A stretch of 64,000 nt of DNA from positions 496,001-560,000 of the forward strand of contig CAVTYH010000002.1 of NCBI GenBank assembly GCA_963738835.1, given 5' to 3'. Position numbers and translations under genes: made by a program. This DNA is from CAVTYH01 sp963738835 (GTDB taxonomy: Bacteria; Planctomycetota; Planctomycetia; Pirellulales; JADZDJ01). Positions 45,981-53,966 of this stretch are shown here, one piece after another (position 1 is the stretch's first letter; each line of letters opens with the position of its first letter). Below the pieces are notes generated by a model. The model was not told where the DNA came from and did no database searches. It saw only the letters and a list, made by a program, of their open reading frames with translations.

Positions 45981-46010
45981 AATATAGAGGGTGGCTCCCT
46001 GCCAATACAA
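45981..46010 (-). promoter_or_regulatory. Candidate promoter of the PEP-CTERM gene
   Basis: Read on the minus strand: TTGTAT at 46010-46005 and TATATT at 45986-45981, 18 bases apart, giving a leader of about 85 bases. Confidence 0.5.
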
Positions 46011-46266
46011 GTATCGGTGCTCTTGCAAAGGGTATGCCCGAAGCGATGCCATGACCGAACGAGCCGCTGCTATCTTCAACACCAGCCGAGGGAGACAAGG
46101 GGACTGGCCGAGCCACAAATTCGACACTTGCGTCAGTGGGCACGCGACGCATCTTCCATCTGGCAATCACTTACGGCGTTTGGTCGTGGCCGAGCCCTCA
46201 GCGCCCAGCACTCAACCGACGAGGCGGGTCGGCGGCTGTTAAAATAATCCACTACAATCGCAATCC

Positions 46267-46523
46267 ATGCGGACTTATTCTCTCAAACGATTATTCATCA
46301 GCCTCACGCTCTTGGCGGTAGCCGCCAGCATGATCAAGGTGCTGTTCACGGCCTCGCGGATCGATACCAACTGGCGCTGGCCATGTGGTGCGGCTCTGGC
46401 ATTGCCATCTGCGGCGCCGTGTTCGTCGTGTTCCGCTACTCCACTCGCACCGCCTGGCTGTGCGTGGGCCTGCTATGGATTTTGCTCTTCGCCTGGCTCT
46501 ACAGTTGGATGCTGCCGCGCTGA
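46267..46523 (+). CDS. Small two-helix membrane protein (one frameshift)
   Basis: Reconstructed as 85 residues. ATG 46267 begins MRTYSLKRLFISLTLLAVAA, the first transmembrane helix. After a one-base break near 46370-46380, AMWCGSGIAICGAVFVVFRY and AWLCVGLLWILLFAWLYSWM add two more helices and the stop at 46521. It lacks any domain I recognise. The MRTYSLKRLF start recalls a short N-terminal motif seen in many small planctomycete membrane proteins. Confidence 0.6.
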
Positions 46524-46602
46524 GGGTCGGGCAACACGCCCGGCATGAAGAAAGGGCGCGGCAGGCGTTTCCTTCGCAGACGCAGAGCGCGCGACCCGCT
46601 GA

Positions 46603-46756
46603 GTGGCCGCAACAAAGCGCAGCGTGTCGGGGGTCGCGATAGCGATAAGAGATTTTGAGAAGTCGTGACCTAATCGGAGATCGCAACTCCTGGCCAGTGC
46701 ACTCTTGCGGCTGCGCCGCCCGGCAAGCTGTCCCGGCCACCGGTCACCCGTCCACT
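46603..46756. repeat. Long direct repeat F, copy 1
   Basis: About 150 bases that match 48082-48236. Shared blocks include CAAAGCGCAGCGTGTCGGGG, TTTTGAGAAGTCGTGACCTA and the GC-rich hairpin end near CTTGCGGC..GCGCCGCCCGG. The two copies lie on either side of the lipoprotein/DUF1559 pair. Confidence 0.8.
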
Positions 46757-46792
46757 CGCTTGTGTTGTCGTGATTCAGACTCTTCGCGGGTG

Positions 46793-47062
46793 CTATTCGA
46801 CCTCGGTAATCTCGCCCGTTTCGGTCACTTCGACATCGTGAGTTTTGCCGGCCTTCGTCTTGCCGACAATCTCGTAGACGCCAGTCGATTTTTTCCAGGC
46901 ATTTTCGAATTTCAAATCGGGGAACTTTTCTTTCGCGGCTTTGACGGCGGCCTCCATCGCCGGTGTCGGGACTTTGTCGAGCGGCACATTCTCTTGATGA
47001 CGCACGGTATCGGCGCTATTGCAGCCTGGAAGCAGCAACACGAATATCAGCCAGCGACGCAT
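46793..47062 (-). CDS. Small lipoprotein
   Basis: An 89-residue lipoprotein: the lipobox LLLPGC (Cys at residue 14) follows a short signal sequence, so it should be lipid-anchored, dependent on Lgt and signal peptidase II. The mature part is a charged PepSY-like alpha/beta fold (VKAAKEKFPDLKFENAWKKS, then YEIVGKTKAGKTHDVEVTET). Its ATG at 47062 overlaps the stop of the DUF1559 gene (TAATG), so they are translationally coupled. Confidence 0.82.
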   Translation of the reverse strand: MRRWLIFVLLLPGCNSADTVRHQENVPLDKVPTPAMEAAVKAAKEKFPDLKFENAWKKSTGVYEIVGKTKAGKTHDVEVTETGEITEVE

Positions 47063-47961
47063 TAGTAGCTCCCAGAAATAGTTTCGCCACCGGCGCGGGT
47101 TGCCAGGGCGTAATAAGCCTTTTTATCCATCGAGGCCGACAGGAATGTGACATGCCCATCGACGAAGACAAAATTTACACCGGCTCCGTGAAGGCTGTAA
47201 AACTGGTTCACATCGCCGCCATCGTCGCCAGGGCCAATGCCTTCACCGGCATGGCCGAGCACCATGCCGGAACTGTTTTCAGGATGGGGTTGTCCAACCG
47301 TGTTCTCCGCTTCGGGGAACAGAATTGCGCCCCGTGACCGATCCAACCCAAGTGGCGTTGCCCAGCGGGTGCGCCCGTTCGCCGATGGCAATGGTCTTGC
47401 TGCTGCCGTCGGTCACATCTTTGAGTCGAATTTTACTGTTGCGGAAATACATGCCGTCGCCGTCGACGCCCGGCTCGGTGGTGCCGTACATGGCGACGTA
47501 GTTCGCGGCCGCAACTTCGCAAATCAGGGCGATCGGATTGCCGCTTGCATCGCGGCTTTTGGCGGGCCACACCCGTTGCACGTCGTCTGTGGGACAAAAG
47601 TAGCCGGGCACGTTAGCCACTCTGGCGCCATTCATGGGATCTTCAATCGGCAGCTCGAAATGGATGGTGCGAAAGATGGCGTTTTCTTCCATCTGCGGCA
47701 GAACCAGCGACGCCCAACCCCAACCAGGCCCGGTATCGCTGCCGTGGGTGTCGAAGTTGGAAAGGTAGCCTGACGGAAATGTTTTCTTGCTCGATTCGTG
47801 ACTGAGCAGGGCCAGCCCAATTTGTTTCAGATTGTTGGCGCATTGCGTGCGGCGAGCGGAATCGCGCCCCCTTGCACGGCGGGAATCAACAAGGCAATCA
47901 GGACGCCGATAATGGCGATGACCACAAGAACTTCCACCAGCGTGAAGGCGCGTCGCATCAT
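47062..47961 (-). CDS. DUF1559 (H-X9-DG) pseudopilin-like protein (two frameshifts)
   Basis: A planctomycete-expanded family with a type IV pilin-like N-terminus: MMRRAFTLVEVLVVIAIIGV (start ATG 47961), prepilin-peptidase cleavage expected after the basic residues before FTLVE. The body contains RTQCANNLKQIGLALLSHES, MEENAIFRTIHFELPIED, a DGSSKTIAIGE block and the C-terminal VNFVFVDGHVTFLS, which carries the H-X9-DG signature region. Breaks fall near 47870 (G-run) and near 47320. About 300 residues after repair. It forms a coupled pair with a lipoprotein. Confidence 0.87.
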
Positions 47962-48308
47962 TTTGACTCCGGTTTGTCCCGAGTGTACTGTACTTTCCAC
48001 GGCAAGGGCTAGAGCGCCGTGATGATTGTGCGAAAGGAGTGTTAGCTTTCGGTTAGTGCAGCTCGCGCTTTGTCGAGGCTGCCGCGGCAAAGCGCAGCGT
48101 GTCGGGGTCGCGCTAGCGGCAAGAGGTTTTGAGAAGTCGTGACCTAATCGAAGATGAAGATCGCAACTCTTGGTCAAGGGCTCTTGCGGCTTGCGCCGCC
48201 CGGACATTTGTCCGGGCCGCCCGTCGCCCGTCCACCGGTAGGGTGGCCCCGCGGGTGGCCCGGGCAAAGCGACCGCCGCAGAATGCTGGGCATGGCCTAA
48301 AACTGGAC
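47962..48308. other. Intergenic region with repeat F, copy 2
   Basis: No gene is supported. It includes the second copy of repeat F (48082-48236), continuing into a GC-rich hairpin, CCCGGACATTTGTCCGGG (48200-48217). Confidence 0.5.
48082..48236. repeat. Long direct repeat F, copy 2
   Basis: Matches 46603-46756 in the same orientation, with small indels and an extra internal hairpin (CGGACATTTGTCCG). Confidence 0.8.
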
Positions 48309-48338
48309 TTGACATTTAATACGTATGTACACTATACT
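48309..48338 (+). promoter_or_regulatory. Canonical sigma70-type promoter
   Basis: TTGACA at 48309-48314 and TATACT at 48333-48338 with 18 bases between; the same boxes and spacing as the promoter at 25422. Transcription would start near 48345, inside the left 16-base inverted repeat. Confidence 0.65.
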
Positions 48339-48341
48339 GGC

Positions 48342-48754
48342 GGCTTTGCCTATAAACTAGCTCGCAGCTCTGGGCAAACGACATTCCGCAACGTTGGGCC
48401 AAATTCTGCACATTTACTACTGAAGCGCCAAGGCGGTCTGGTCGCGATTCGATTCAGTTGCTTTCTAATCAACCAAAAGCTGATGCCAATCCGCCCCGCT
48501 GATCGGCTACAATGCAGGGCATGAAATCCGACACTCAAGAGCTAATCGCGCGGCTTGCTGGCCTGCGCCGCGCCGCCGGTCGGTCATCTAGTCCGCGCAT
48601 TAGCCGCCAAGAACTGGCAGCACGCTATATTCTTTTTCGCCAAAAGCTTGGCTCGGTAAAACTTCGGGCAATAGTCTTGCGACGCCCAGATCGCTTTTGA
48701 GTTTATGGGCAGACCGTTTAGTTTGTAGGCAAACGGCAGTTTATAGGCAAAGCC
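48342..48754. repeat. 413-base segment bounded by 16-base inverted repeats
   Basis: GGCTTTGCCTATAAAC at 48342-48357 and its exact complement at 48739-48754. Just inside the right end are two more near copies of the motif (GTTTATGGGCAGAC at 48701, GTTTGTAGGCAAAC at 48721), so the motif is iterated about every 18-20 bases. This could be a small MITE-like element or an array of binding sites. Confidence 0.65.
48521..48700 (+). CDS. Possible small protein within the inverted-repeat segment
   Basis: A 59-residue frame (ATG 48521; an ATG nine bases earlier is also in frame). It is basic and helical: MKSDTQELIARLAGLRRAAG, then SRQELAARYILFRQKLGSVK. A TACAAT box at 48507-48512 just upstream would permit near-leaderless expression, and a canonical promoter lies 180 bases upstream. 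I recognise no family. It could be spurious. Confidence 0.35.
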   Translation: MKSDTQELIARLAGLRRAAGRSSSPRISRQELAARYILFRQKLGSVKLRAIVLRRPDRF

Positions 48755-49256
48755 CTATACTGGCCGTCGCGGAGACGCTGTGCTCCAGTCGGCCGTCAAC
48801 TCGAATCGTCCGTGGCCGGCATTGTTCTTTGGCAATTGAGAATTTGGTAAAAGCAATACGCGGTAGGCTGTATGCGGCAGGCGGCGGTAGGAATGCAACC
48901 TGCCGCCGCTCCGCTGGCTGGCCCGCGCGGCTCGGGGTCTACGCTCCGAGCCGCGACCGTGAGAGAGCGAATTCTTCGTGGCAGCCACGAGTCATCTGTG
49001 CGGGAATCCCATTCTCGCCCTTTGTGCGGCGATTCAACGAGAGCTTCACGGTTTTCCACCGTTTTTTACCGTTTATCGCCGTTTTCACGGTTTCGACCGT
49101 TTTCCGACTTTTTTTCTACTCGCGTTCGTCGCATGAGCGTCAGCCGTGAGTCGTGAACGCCCATGAACGGATAAAGAGCTGGACCGGCGACGCTAGCGCC
49201 GGCTGTGCACGGAATGAAAGGGCGAAGCGAATTCACTCAGAAGTGCCAAGACGCAG
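48755..49256. other. Intergenic stretch with CCGTTTT iterations
   Basis: About 500 bases without a supported gene. At 49049-49105 the motif CCGTTT or its complement recurs roughly every 10-12 bases. Overlapping short frames on both strands have no ribosome sites. Confidence 0.4.
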
Positions 49257-50081
49257 TCACGCGGCTTTCGGTTGGCGGCTGCGGGCAATTCTTTCCGCTC
49301 GCTCCGCTTCCGGGTTGGGTTGCGGCTGGCCGTGGTGCATGGCCCAGAGTTTGGCGTGCTTGGTGAACGAGTAGAACGCCGTGAACATGCAGAGAATCAA
49401 ACCCGGCACGCCATCGAGGAAGCCGCCGCGGATGAGGTAGAGATTCAAAAATCGAAATGGCGCCCGCAGCAGCAGTCCCCAGGGAGTAGCGCGGCGGCCG
49501 CGTTTTTCCAGATCACGGGCTGCGAGCGTGGTGTAGCGATCGAACTTTTCCAGATACTGTTCGAGGCTCCAGTACGTGAAGTGGATAAACTTGGAGTGAA
49601 GCTTGCCGACATTGCCGCTGGAGATGATCACGTCGGCATGCACGCCGCGGTCGCAGTAGCGGCCCAGGTCGCGGCGGAACAGACGCAGCACGCTGTCGTT
49701 GTTCCAGCCACAGTGTTTGATCTCGCGGCCGAAAATGTGGTTGCGGCGCAAAATGCGGTAGCCGTCGTGCTGGGGATTTTGAAGTTCTTGCTGAATCTCG
49801 GCGGCGAGCTCCGGCGTGACCCGTTCATCGGCGTCGACAATCAAAATCCACGGATGCGTGGCCTGCGGGATGGCCCAGTTTTTGAAGTTGCCCGAATGAA
49901 TATACTCGCGCTCGATGATGCGGCAGCCGCCGATTTGGCGCACGACATCGAGCGTGCCATCGGTAGAGCCGGAATCGGCGATGAGAATTTCGTCGGCGAT
50001 GTCGCGGATCGATTCGATGCACAGTCGAATGTTTTTGACTTCGTTCTTGCACGGAATGAGAACGGTGAGTTTGCTTGGCAT
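49257..50081 (-). CDS. Family 2 glycosyltransferase (LPS core/WaaE-like)
   Basis: A 274-residue GT-A glycosyltransferase: LTVLIPCKNEVKNIRLCIES at the N-terminus, LIADSGSTDGTLDVV and the metal-binding WILIVDADERVTPELA (near residue 95). The layout matches WaaE/KdtX-like enzymes that add a sugar to lipopolysaccharide core. The C-terminal part has an amphipathic helix and a hydrophobic segment (GVPGLILCMFTAFYSF) for membrane association. ATG 50081 is chosen because the conserved first strand begins there. The next gene upstream on the same strand is a kinase-GT2 fusion. Confidence 0.9.
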   Translation of the reverse strand: MPSKLTVLIPCKNEVKNIRLCIESIRDIADEILIADSGSTDGTLDVVRQIGGCRIIEREYIHSGNFKNWAIPQATHPWILIVDADERVTPELAAEIQQELQNPQHDGYRILRRNHIFGREIKHCGWNNDSVLRLFRRDLGRYCDRGVHADVIISSGNVGKLHSKFIHFTYWSLEQYLEKFDRYTTLAARDLEKRGRRATPWGLLLRAPFRFLNLYLIRGGFLDGVPGLILCMFTAFYSFTKHAKLWAMHHGQPQPNPEAERAERIARSRQPKAA

Positions 50082-50135
50082 GATGATTCTCGCAAACACA
50101 GGGCCCAACCGGGTTGGTCGGAAGGCATATATAGT

Positions 50136-50151
50136 CCGACCGTGTCGGTCG
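50136..50151. repeat. Palindrome family H, copy 2
   Basis: CCGACCGTGTCGGTCG, identical to 20264-20279. It lies between two surface-glycan genes. Confidence 0.6.
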
Positions 50152-50160
50152 GAACAAAAG

Positions 50161-51906
50161 TCAGGCAGCCGCCCGTCGGTTTTCTGGATCGGCAGCAACG
50201 ACGACGACTTGGGGCTGCGGAAAACGAATGGTTTGCAGATCGTGGAGCAGATCGGACGTGGTCTCGGCTGCGGCGGCGATGCCTAGCTGCGGCAAACGAT
50301 CGGGTTTCGCCAGATGCATCGCCGAAACCTTCTGCTGCGATTCCCACAGTTTGGCTTCACGCAGATAAACGGCCAGCGCCGCCAGCCAGGCGGCGTGAAA
50401 ACCGGTCCAGCCGTTCAGCCAACCGCCGCGGAGCAGGTACGAGCGGAGAAAAGTCCACGGACCATGCCACATGGCCTTGGAAAAGTTGGGGTGCTGTCCG
50501 GCTATTTGCCGCTCTTGGGCGGCGCGACTGGCACGCACGGCGATGTCGGCCAGATGGCGATCGAGATTGTTGCAAGCGTCAAACAGAATTTGCGAGTTCA
50601 ATCGGCCGATGTTTTGCGAACGAGCCATCAGTTCTAACTGACCGTCGCGCATTTCGAAGTGCGCTGCCTCTCGCCGGACCAATCGCAACGGCACATCGTG
50701 GCGAAAGCCGCCGAGCTTCGTGAGGTTGTCCCAAAAATAATATCGCCGGGTCATGCGGAAACCGTCGACTTGCGGATCGCTGGCTAAAGCGTCCTGAATT
50801 TCCTTGGCCAAATCGGGGCCGACGCGCTCGTCGGGCAGCAGTTGCAAAATCCAAGGATGCGTGGCACGTTCAATTGCCCGCTGGAGCGCTTCGGCTTCGT
50901 CGGCGAAGTGGTGCTGCAAAATCTTGCAGCGGCCTGTGGCGATGGGTCCCAGGTGCTGGCGGACGATGGCAAGCGTTTCATCCGTCGAGCCGGCATCGGC
51001 AATCAGAATTTCGTCGGCGAAATCGACGATTGATTCCAGACACGGACCAATCGTGTGGGCGGAGTTCTGGGTCGGAATCACGGCGGTCACGAGCTGGCAG
51101 GGCCGATTGTCGACAGGCCGGGGCGTGACAAGGGGATGCAGCGTGGTTTTGAGGCTCGTCGCCAAAATTGCGCCGGCACGGGTGGCCAGAAGGTGTTGCC
51201 GAAACACTTCGGCGGCGGCCGGATTGGTGCGCCAGTTCCGCGGATGAAAGAAACGCGTGAGATCAATGGCCTGACGCTGGCGGATTTCGTCGCCGCTTTT
51301 GTGCCGCCGCATCTTTTCCAGATCGATCAGCCACACGCGGCCCTGGTGGTCGATTTGAAAGTTTTCGGTCTTCAGATCGTTATGCGTCACCCGCAAATCG
51401 TTAAGCTGCTGCCAAACGGCGGCAACCTGTTCAGCCAGAAGTCGCAGAGTACCTTCAGTCAGCCGTGTGAATCGCAGCTGGCGGTACAGCGTTGTGCCGG
51501 GAATGAAGTCGGTCAGCAAATGCGAAGTCGTGCCGATGGGACCGGCTCGCCGTTGCACACATGCGCGGGGCCGGGGAGTAGAAATGCCCGCGTCGGACAG
51601 GAAGCATCCATCGAGCCAGCATTGCCAAGCGGGTGGACGGCGCAGCGATTTTTTCAGCGTCCGAATCGGGCCGCCCCAGTTATGGCGCTTCAACAGAAAC
51701 TCGCCGGCCGGATGGGTGAGCTTCACGACGGTGCAGCGCGGCTTGTGCTGCAAAGTTTGTCCGCTTGACAGCAGAGCTTGCGGATCGCGCCACAGTTGGT
51801 CGACCAGATCGGCGGGCAGAGCGGCATCCCAGCGCATGGTTCGCTGAAGCGATCGCCGTGTCAGCAGACCGCTGCTAGCGAATGGTGGCGGCGCAGGGTC
51901 AGCCAT
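50161..51906 (-). CDS. Sugar-kinase-like (InaA/WaaP type) plus family 2 glycosyltransferase fusion
   Basis: A 581-residue two-domain protein. Residues about 20-265 resemble lipopolysaccharide kinases of the WaaP/InaA/Kdo-kinase group: VVKLTHPAGEFLLKRHNWGG (Lys), the catalytic THNDLKTENFQI and the metal-binding WLIDLEKM. Residues about 290-520 are a GT2 domain (TAVIPTQNSAHTIGPCLESI, LIADAGSTDETLAIV) of the same subfamily as the neighbour; its usual VDADER is changed to LLPDER, so the first Asp of the metal motif is missing. I use ATG 51906; TTG 52002 is the upstream alternative. It would phosphorylate and glycosylate a lipid-linked saccharide if both halves are active. Repeat H separates it from the GT2 gene. 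Confidence 0.82.
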   Translation of the reverse strand: MADPAPPPFASSGLLTRRSLQRTMRWDAALPADLVDQLWRDPQALLSSGQTLQHKPRCTVVKLTHPAGEFLLKRHNWGGPIRTLKKSLRRPPAWQCWLDGCFLSDAGISTPRPRACVQRRAGPIGTTSHLLTDFIPGTTLYRQLRFTRLTEGTLRLLAEQVAAVWQQLNDLRVTHNDLKTENFQIDHQGRVWLIDLEKMRRHKSGDEIRQRQAIDLTRFFHPRNWRTNPAAAEVFRQHLLATRAGAILATSLKTTLHPLVTPRPVDNRPCQLVTAVIPTQNSAHTIGPCLESIVDFADEILIADAGSTDETLAIVRQHLGPIATGRCKILQHHFADEAEALQRAIERATHPWILQLLPDERVGPDLAKEIQDALASDPQVDGFRMTRRYYFWDNLTKLGGFRHDVPLRLVRREAAHFEMRDGQLELMARSQNIGRLNSQILFDACNNLDRHLADIAVRASRAAQERQIAGQHPNFSKAMWHGPWTFLRSYLLRGGWLNGWTGFHAAWLAALAVYLREAKLWESQQKVSAMHLAKPDRLPQLGIAAAAETTSDLLHDLQTIRFPQPQVVVVAADPENRRAAA

Positions 51907-52292
51907 TCCCGGAAGGCCCTTTTGATCGGGTCGCTGAGTGATGATGGAATTCAAAACGACGGCCCGCAGGCGGAATCGCCCACGAAACAATGAGGCAGGC
52001 AACCAGCGGAATCGATTGACAGCAGCCAGACGGCGAGATGACGAAGAGAAATGCGTAACTTTTAGCGAGACTTTAACGGGAATTTAACGCGGTTTGATTG
52101 CTCGAAATAATCGGCTTGATCCGACAAAGCGGGCTGGCCGATACCGTTTGTATCGGATGCACGCTCGCATGCGTGAACTACAAAGCATCCGGCCGTTGCA
52201 GTCTGCCTTGTTTGCCCAGGTGGATCCCACGTCCCGCTGTGGGATCCACGTTTGTTTCATGAATTTGCTGACCCGGAGAATGGAGAATATCG
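51907..52292. other. Divergent regulatory region of the glycan locus
   Basis: About 385 bases between divergent genes. It has a small inverted repeat, CCGATACCGTTTGTATCGG (52138-52156), and an 11-bp perfect hairpin, GTGGATCCCAC/GTGGGATCCAC (52220-52249), followed by TTTGTTT. These could be an operator and an attenuator for the 52293 gene. No clear promoter boxes. Confidence 0.45.
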
Positions 52293-53945
52293 ATGCAGCC
52301 CCGCGCACTTTGGCCCCCAGACCCCATCTTCGTTGAAATTGGCATCCAGAACGCCGATCTGGCACTTGGTCTTCAGAAGCAGGGCTACACCAAATATTTG
52401 GGGGTTTCGACCGACCAACGGCGCATCGACAAACTGCAGGCCGCGCATCCGCAGTTGGCTGAGCAATTCACCTGTTCGCAGCGCCGCCGCCTGGTGTTGC
52501 ATAACAACGCCGATGTGCTGGTGCTCTCGGGAGCAAAATCGTTCTATCTGTGGAAGTTCGCCGCGGTGCGCCATGCCCGATGCGTGGCGTGGCGAATGGG
52601 CTGGAATCCGCTGTGGCTGGTGGCACTGCTCGGTTGCCTGTTGCACATGACAAGAAAGCGCTATGCCTGGCCGCAGATGGTTAGCGTTCGGGCGCCAGCC
52701 GGAAAAACTTGCCGGATGCTAGTTAGCAAAGTTCTGCGTCACAAATTTTGCCACCGCAATTCGCTGCATTTCATTCCGCACGTTCCCGGTTTGACCGGCA
52801 TGTTCCAGAAGTTCGACGCAGAAGGGGTGCGTTACGTAGTGTTGCGCTGGTTCGATGCCCTGCCGGAAATCGAGCCCTCGGAAGATGTCGATATGCTGAT
52901 TCATGACGAATCGCTGCCGACGGCGCTGAAAATTCTGCACGCGCTGCCTGGCATTCAACCGTCCGACGTCTACAGCGAAACCGGTTTGCCGCGCTCCGAA
53001 TTTTGCGGCACGCCGTACTATCCGCCGCGTGTGGCACGGCGGATTCTCGACAGTGCAGTACGGCACAAAGACCTGTGCTATGTTCCCGACAAGTCGGCGT
53101 ATTTTCATAGCCTCGCTTACCACGCCGTGTACCACAAAGGGCTGCGATCTGGGTTGCCGCGGGGCACAACAGGACTAAAGCCCAAGGGGGAACCAGGGCA
53201 CGATTACACCGGCATTTTGCAATCGATGGCCGATGAGTTGGGCATCGATGTGGAAATTAGCCTGGAAGGATTGCACGACTACCTGCAAAAGACCGACTGG
53301 GGGCCGACGCCCGATATGCTGGCGCACCTGGCGGCCGCTTGCCCGCGGAACCGCTGGTTGCAACTGCTCACGAAACGGCTGACGCCCGATGTGCATGATC
53401 AGGGATTGACCGTATTCGCGCTCCGGCAAGAAGTCGTGCAGCGTGGTTTCCAACCGAAGATCGTCAACATGATTGAGCACAGCGGCTTCAACATTCTGGC
53501 GGTGAAAGTGCTCTCGCCGGAAGAGGTCGAATACGCGGCAGCACGCACGCGCGGTGGCAATTGGAGCCCGGGTCCGTATCGAGCACCGGGCGGTCCGCCG
53601 GCGGTGGCAGTGATTGCTTACGATCCGCAGCCGATTCGGCTGAACCGCAAGCAACGGCGGCGATTTCCGCAGCGGACCAACGCGCGGATTTTCGTCAAAG
53701 AAAAAATTCGCGACGCCGTGCTGGCGTATTTGCCGGCGAACCAGCAGTGCAACGCGTTGCACTCCAGCGATCACGCGGCGGAAGCGTGGCACTTGATTGA
53801 CGTGATGGCCCCGGAAATGATCGACGAGATTCACGCGCGAATTGCCGCGTTTCATCAACCGGCCGACAAGCCTCACACCCTCCGTCTGCAGCGGGCCGCT
53901 TCCCATACAGCGAAAGCAACAACGCCGCTGCGGCGCACGGCCTGA
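52293..53945 (+). CDS. Three-part protein: Rossmann-like + nucleotidyltransferase-like + NDP-kinase-like domain
   Basis: A 550-residue protein with a good GGAG ribosome site. Residues about 10-110 look Rossmann/methyltransferase-like (PIFVEIGIQNADLALGLQKQ, TKYLGVSTDQRRIDKLQ). Residues about 165-290 resemble a nucleotidyltransferase fold (FDAEGVRYVVLRWFDALP, SEDVDMLI). Residues about 370-530 follow the nucleoside-diphosphate-kinase fold: VVQRGFQPKIVNMIEHSGFN, ILAVKVLSPEEVEYA and the active-site region NALHSSDHAAEAWHLID, where His490 aligns with the phosphohistidine of NDP kinases (N-x-x-H-G-S-D). It lies next to two surface glycosyltransferases and a sugar kinase, so a role in activating or phosphorylating a glycan precursor is plausible but is inference. 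Confidence 0.75.
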   Translation: MQPRALWPPDPIFVEIGIQNADLALGLQKQGYTKYLGVSTDQRRIDKLQAAHPQLAEQFTCSQRRRLVLHNNADVLVLSGAKSFYLWKFAAVRHARCVAWRMGWNPLWLVALLGCLLHMTRKRYAWPQMVSVRAPAGKTCRMLVSKVLRHKFCHRNSLHFIPHVPGLTGMFQKFDAEGVRYVVLRWFDALPEIEPSEDVDMLIHDESLPTALKILHALPGIQPSDVYSETGLPRSEFCGTPYYPPRVARRILDSAVRHKDLCYVPDKSAYFHSLAYHAVYHKGLRSGLPRGTTGLKPKGEPGHDYTGILQSMADELGIDVEISLEGLHDYLQKTDWGPTPDMLAHLAAACPRNRWLQLLTKRLTPDVHDQGLTVFALRQEVVQRGFQPKIVNMIEHSGFNILAVKVLSPEEVEYAAARTRGGNWSPGPYRAPGGPPAVAVIAYDPQPIRLNRKQRRRFPQRTNARIFVKEKIRDAVLAYLPANQQCNALHSSDHAAEAWHLIDVMAPEMIDEIHARIAAFHQPADKPHTLRLQRAASHTAKATTPLRRTA

Positions 53946-53966
53946 ACAAAACGCAGTCGCTGCGTG

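Noticed and set aside
49049..49105. CCGTTT iterations as a possible origin or DnaA-box cluster
   Set aside because: The units do not match the DnaA box TTATNCACA, spacing is irregular and no dnaA or gyrB is near.
49272..50723. 483-codon plus-strand frame opposite the glycosyltransferases
   Set aside because: Antisense shadow of two well-defined GT2 domains.
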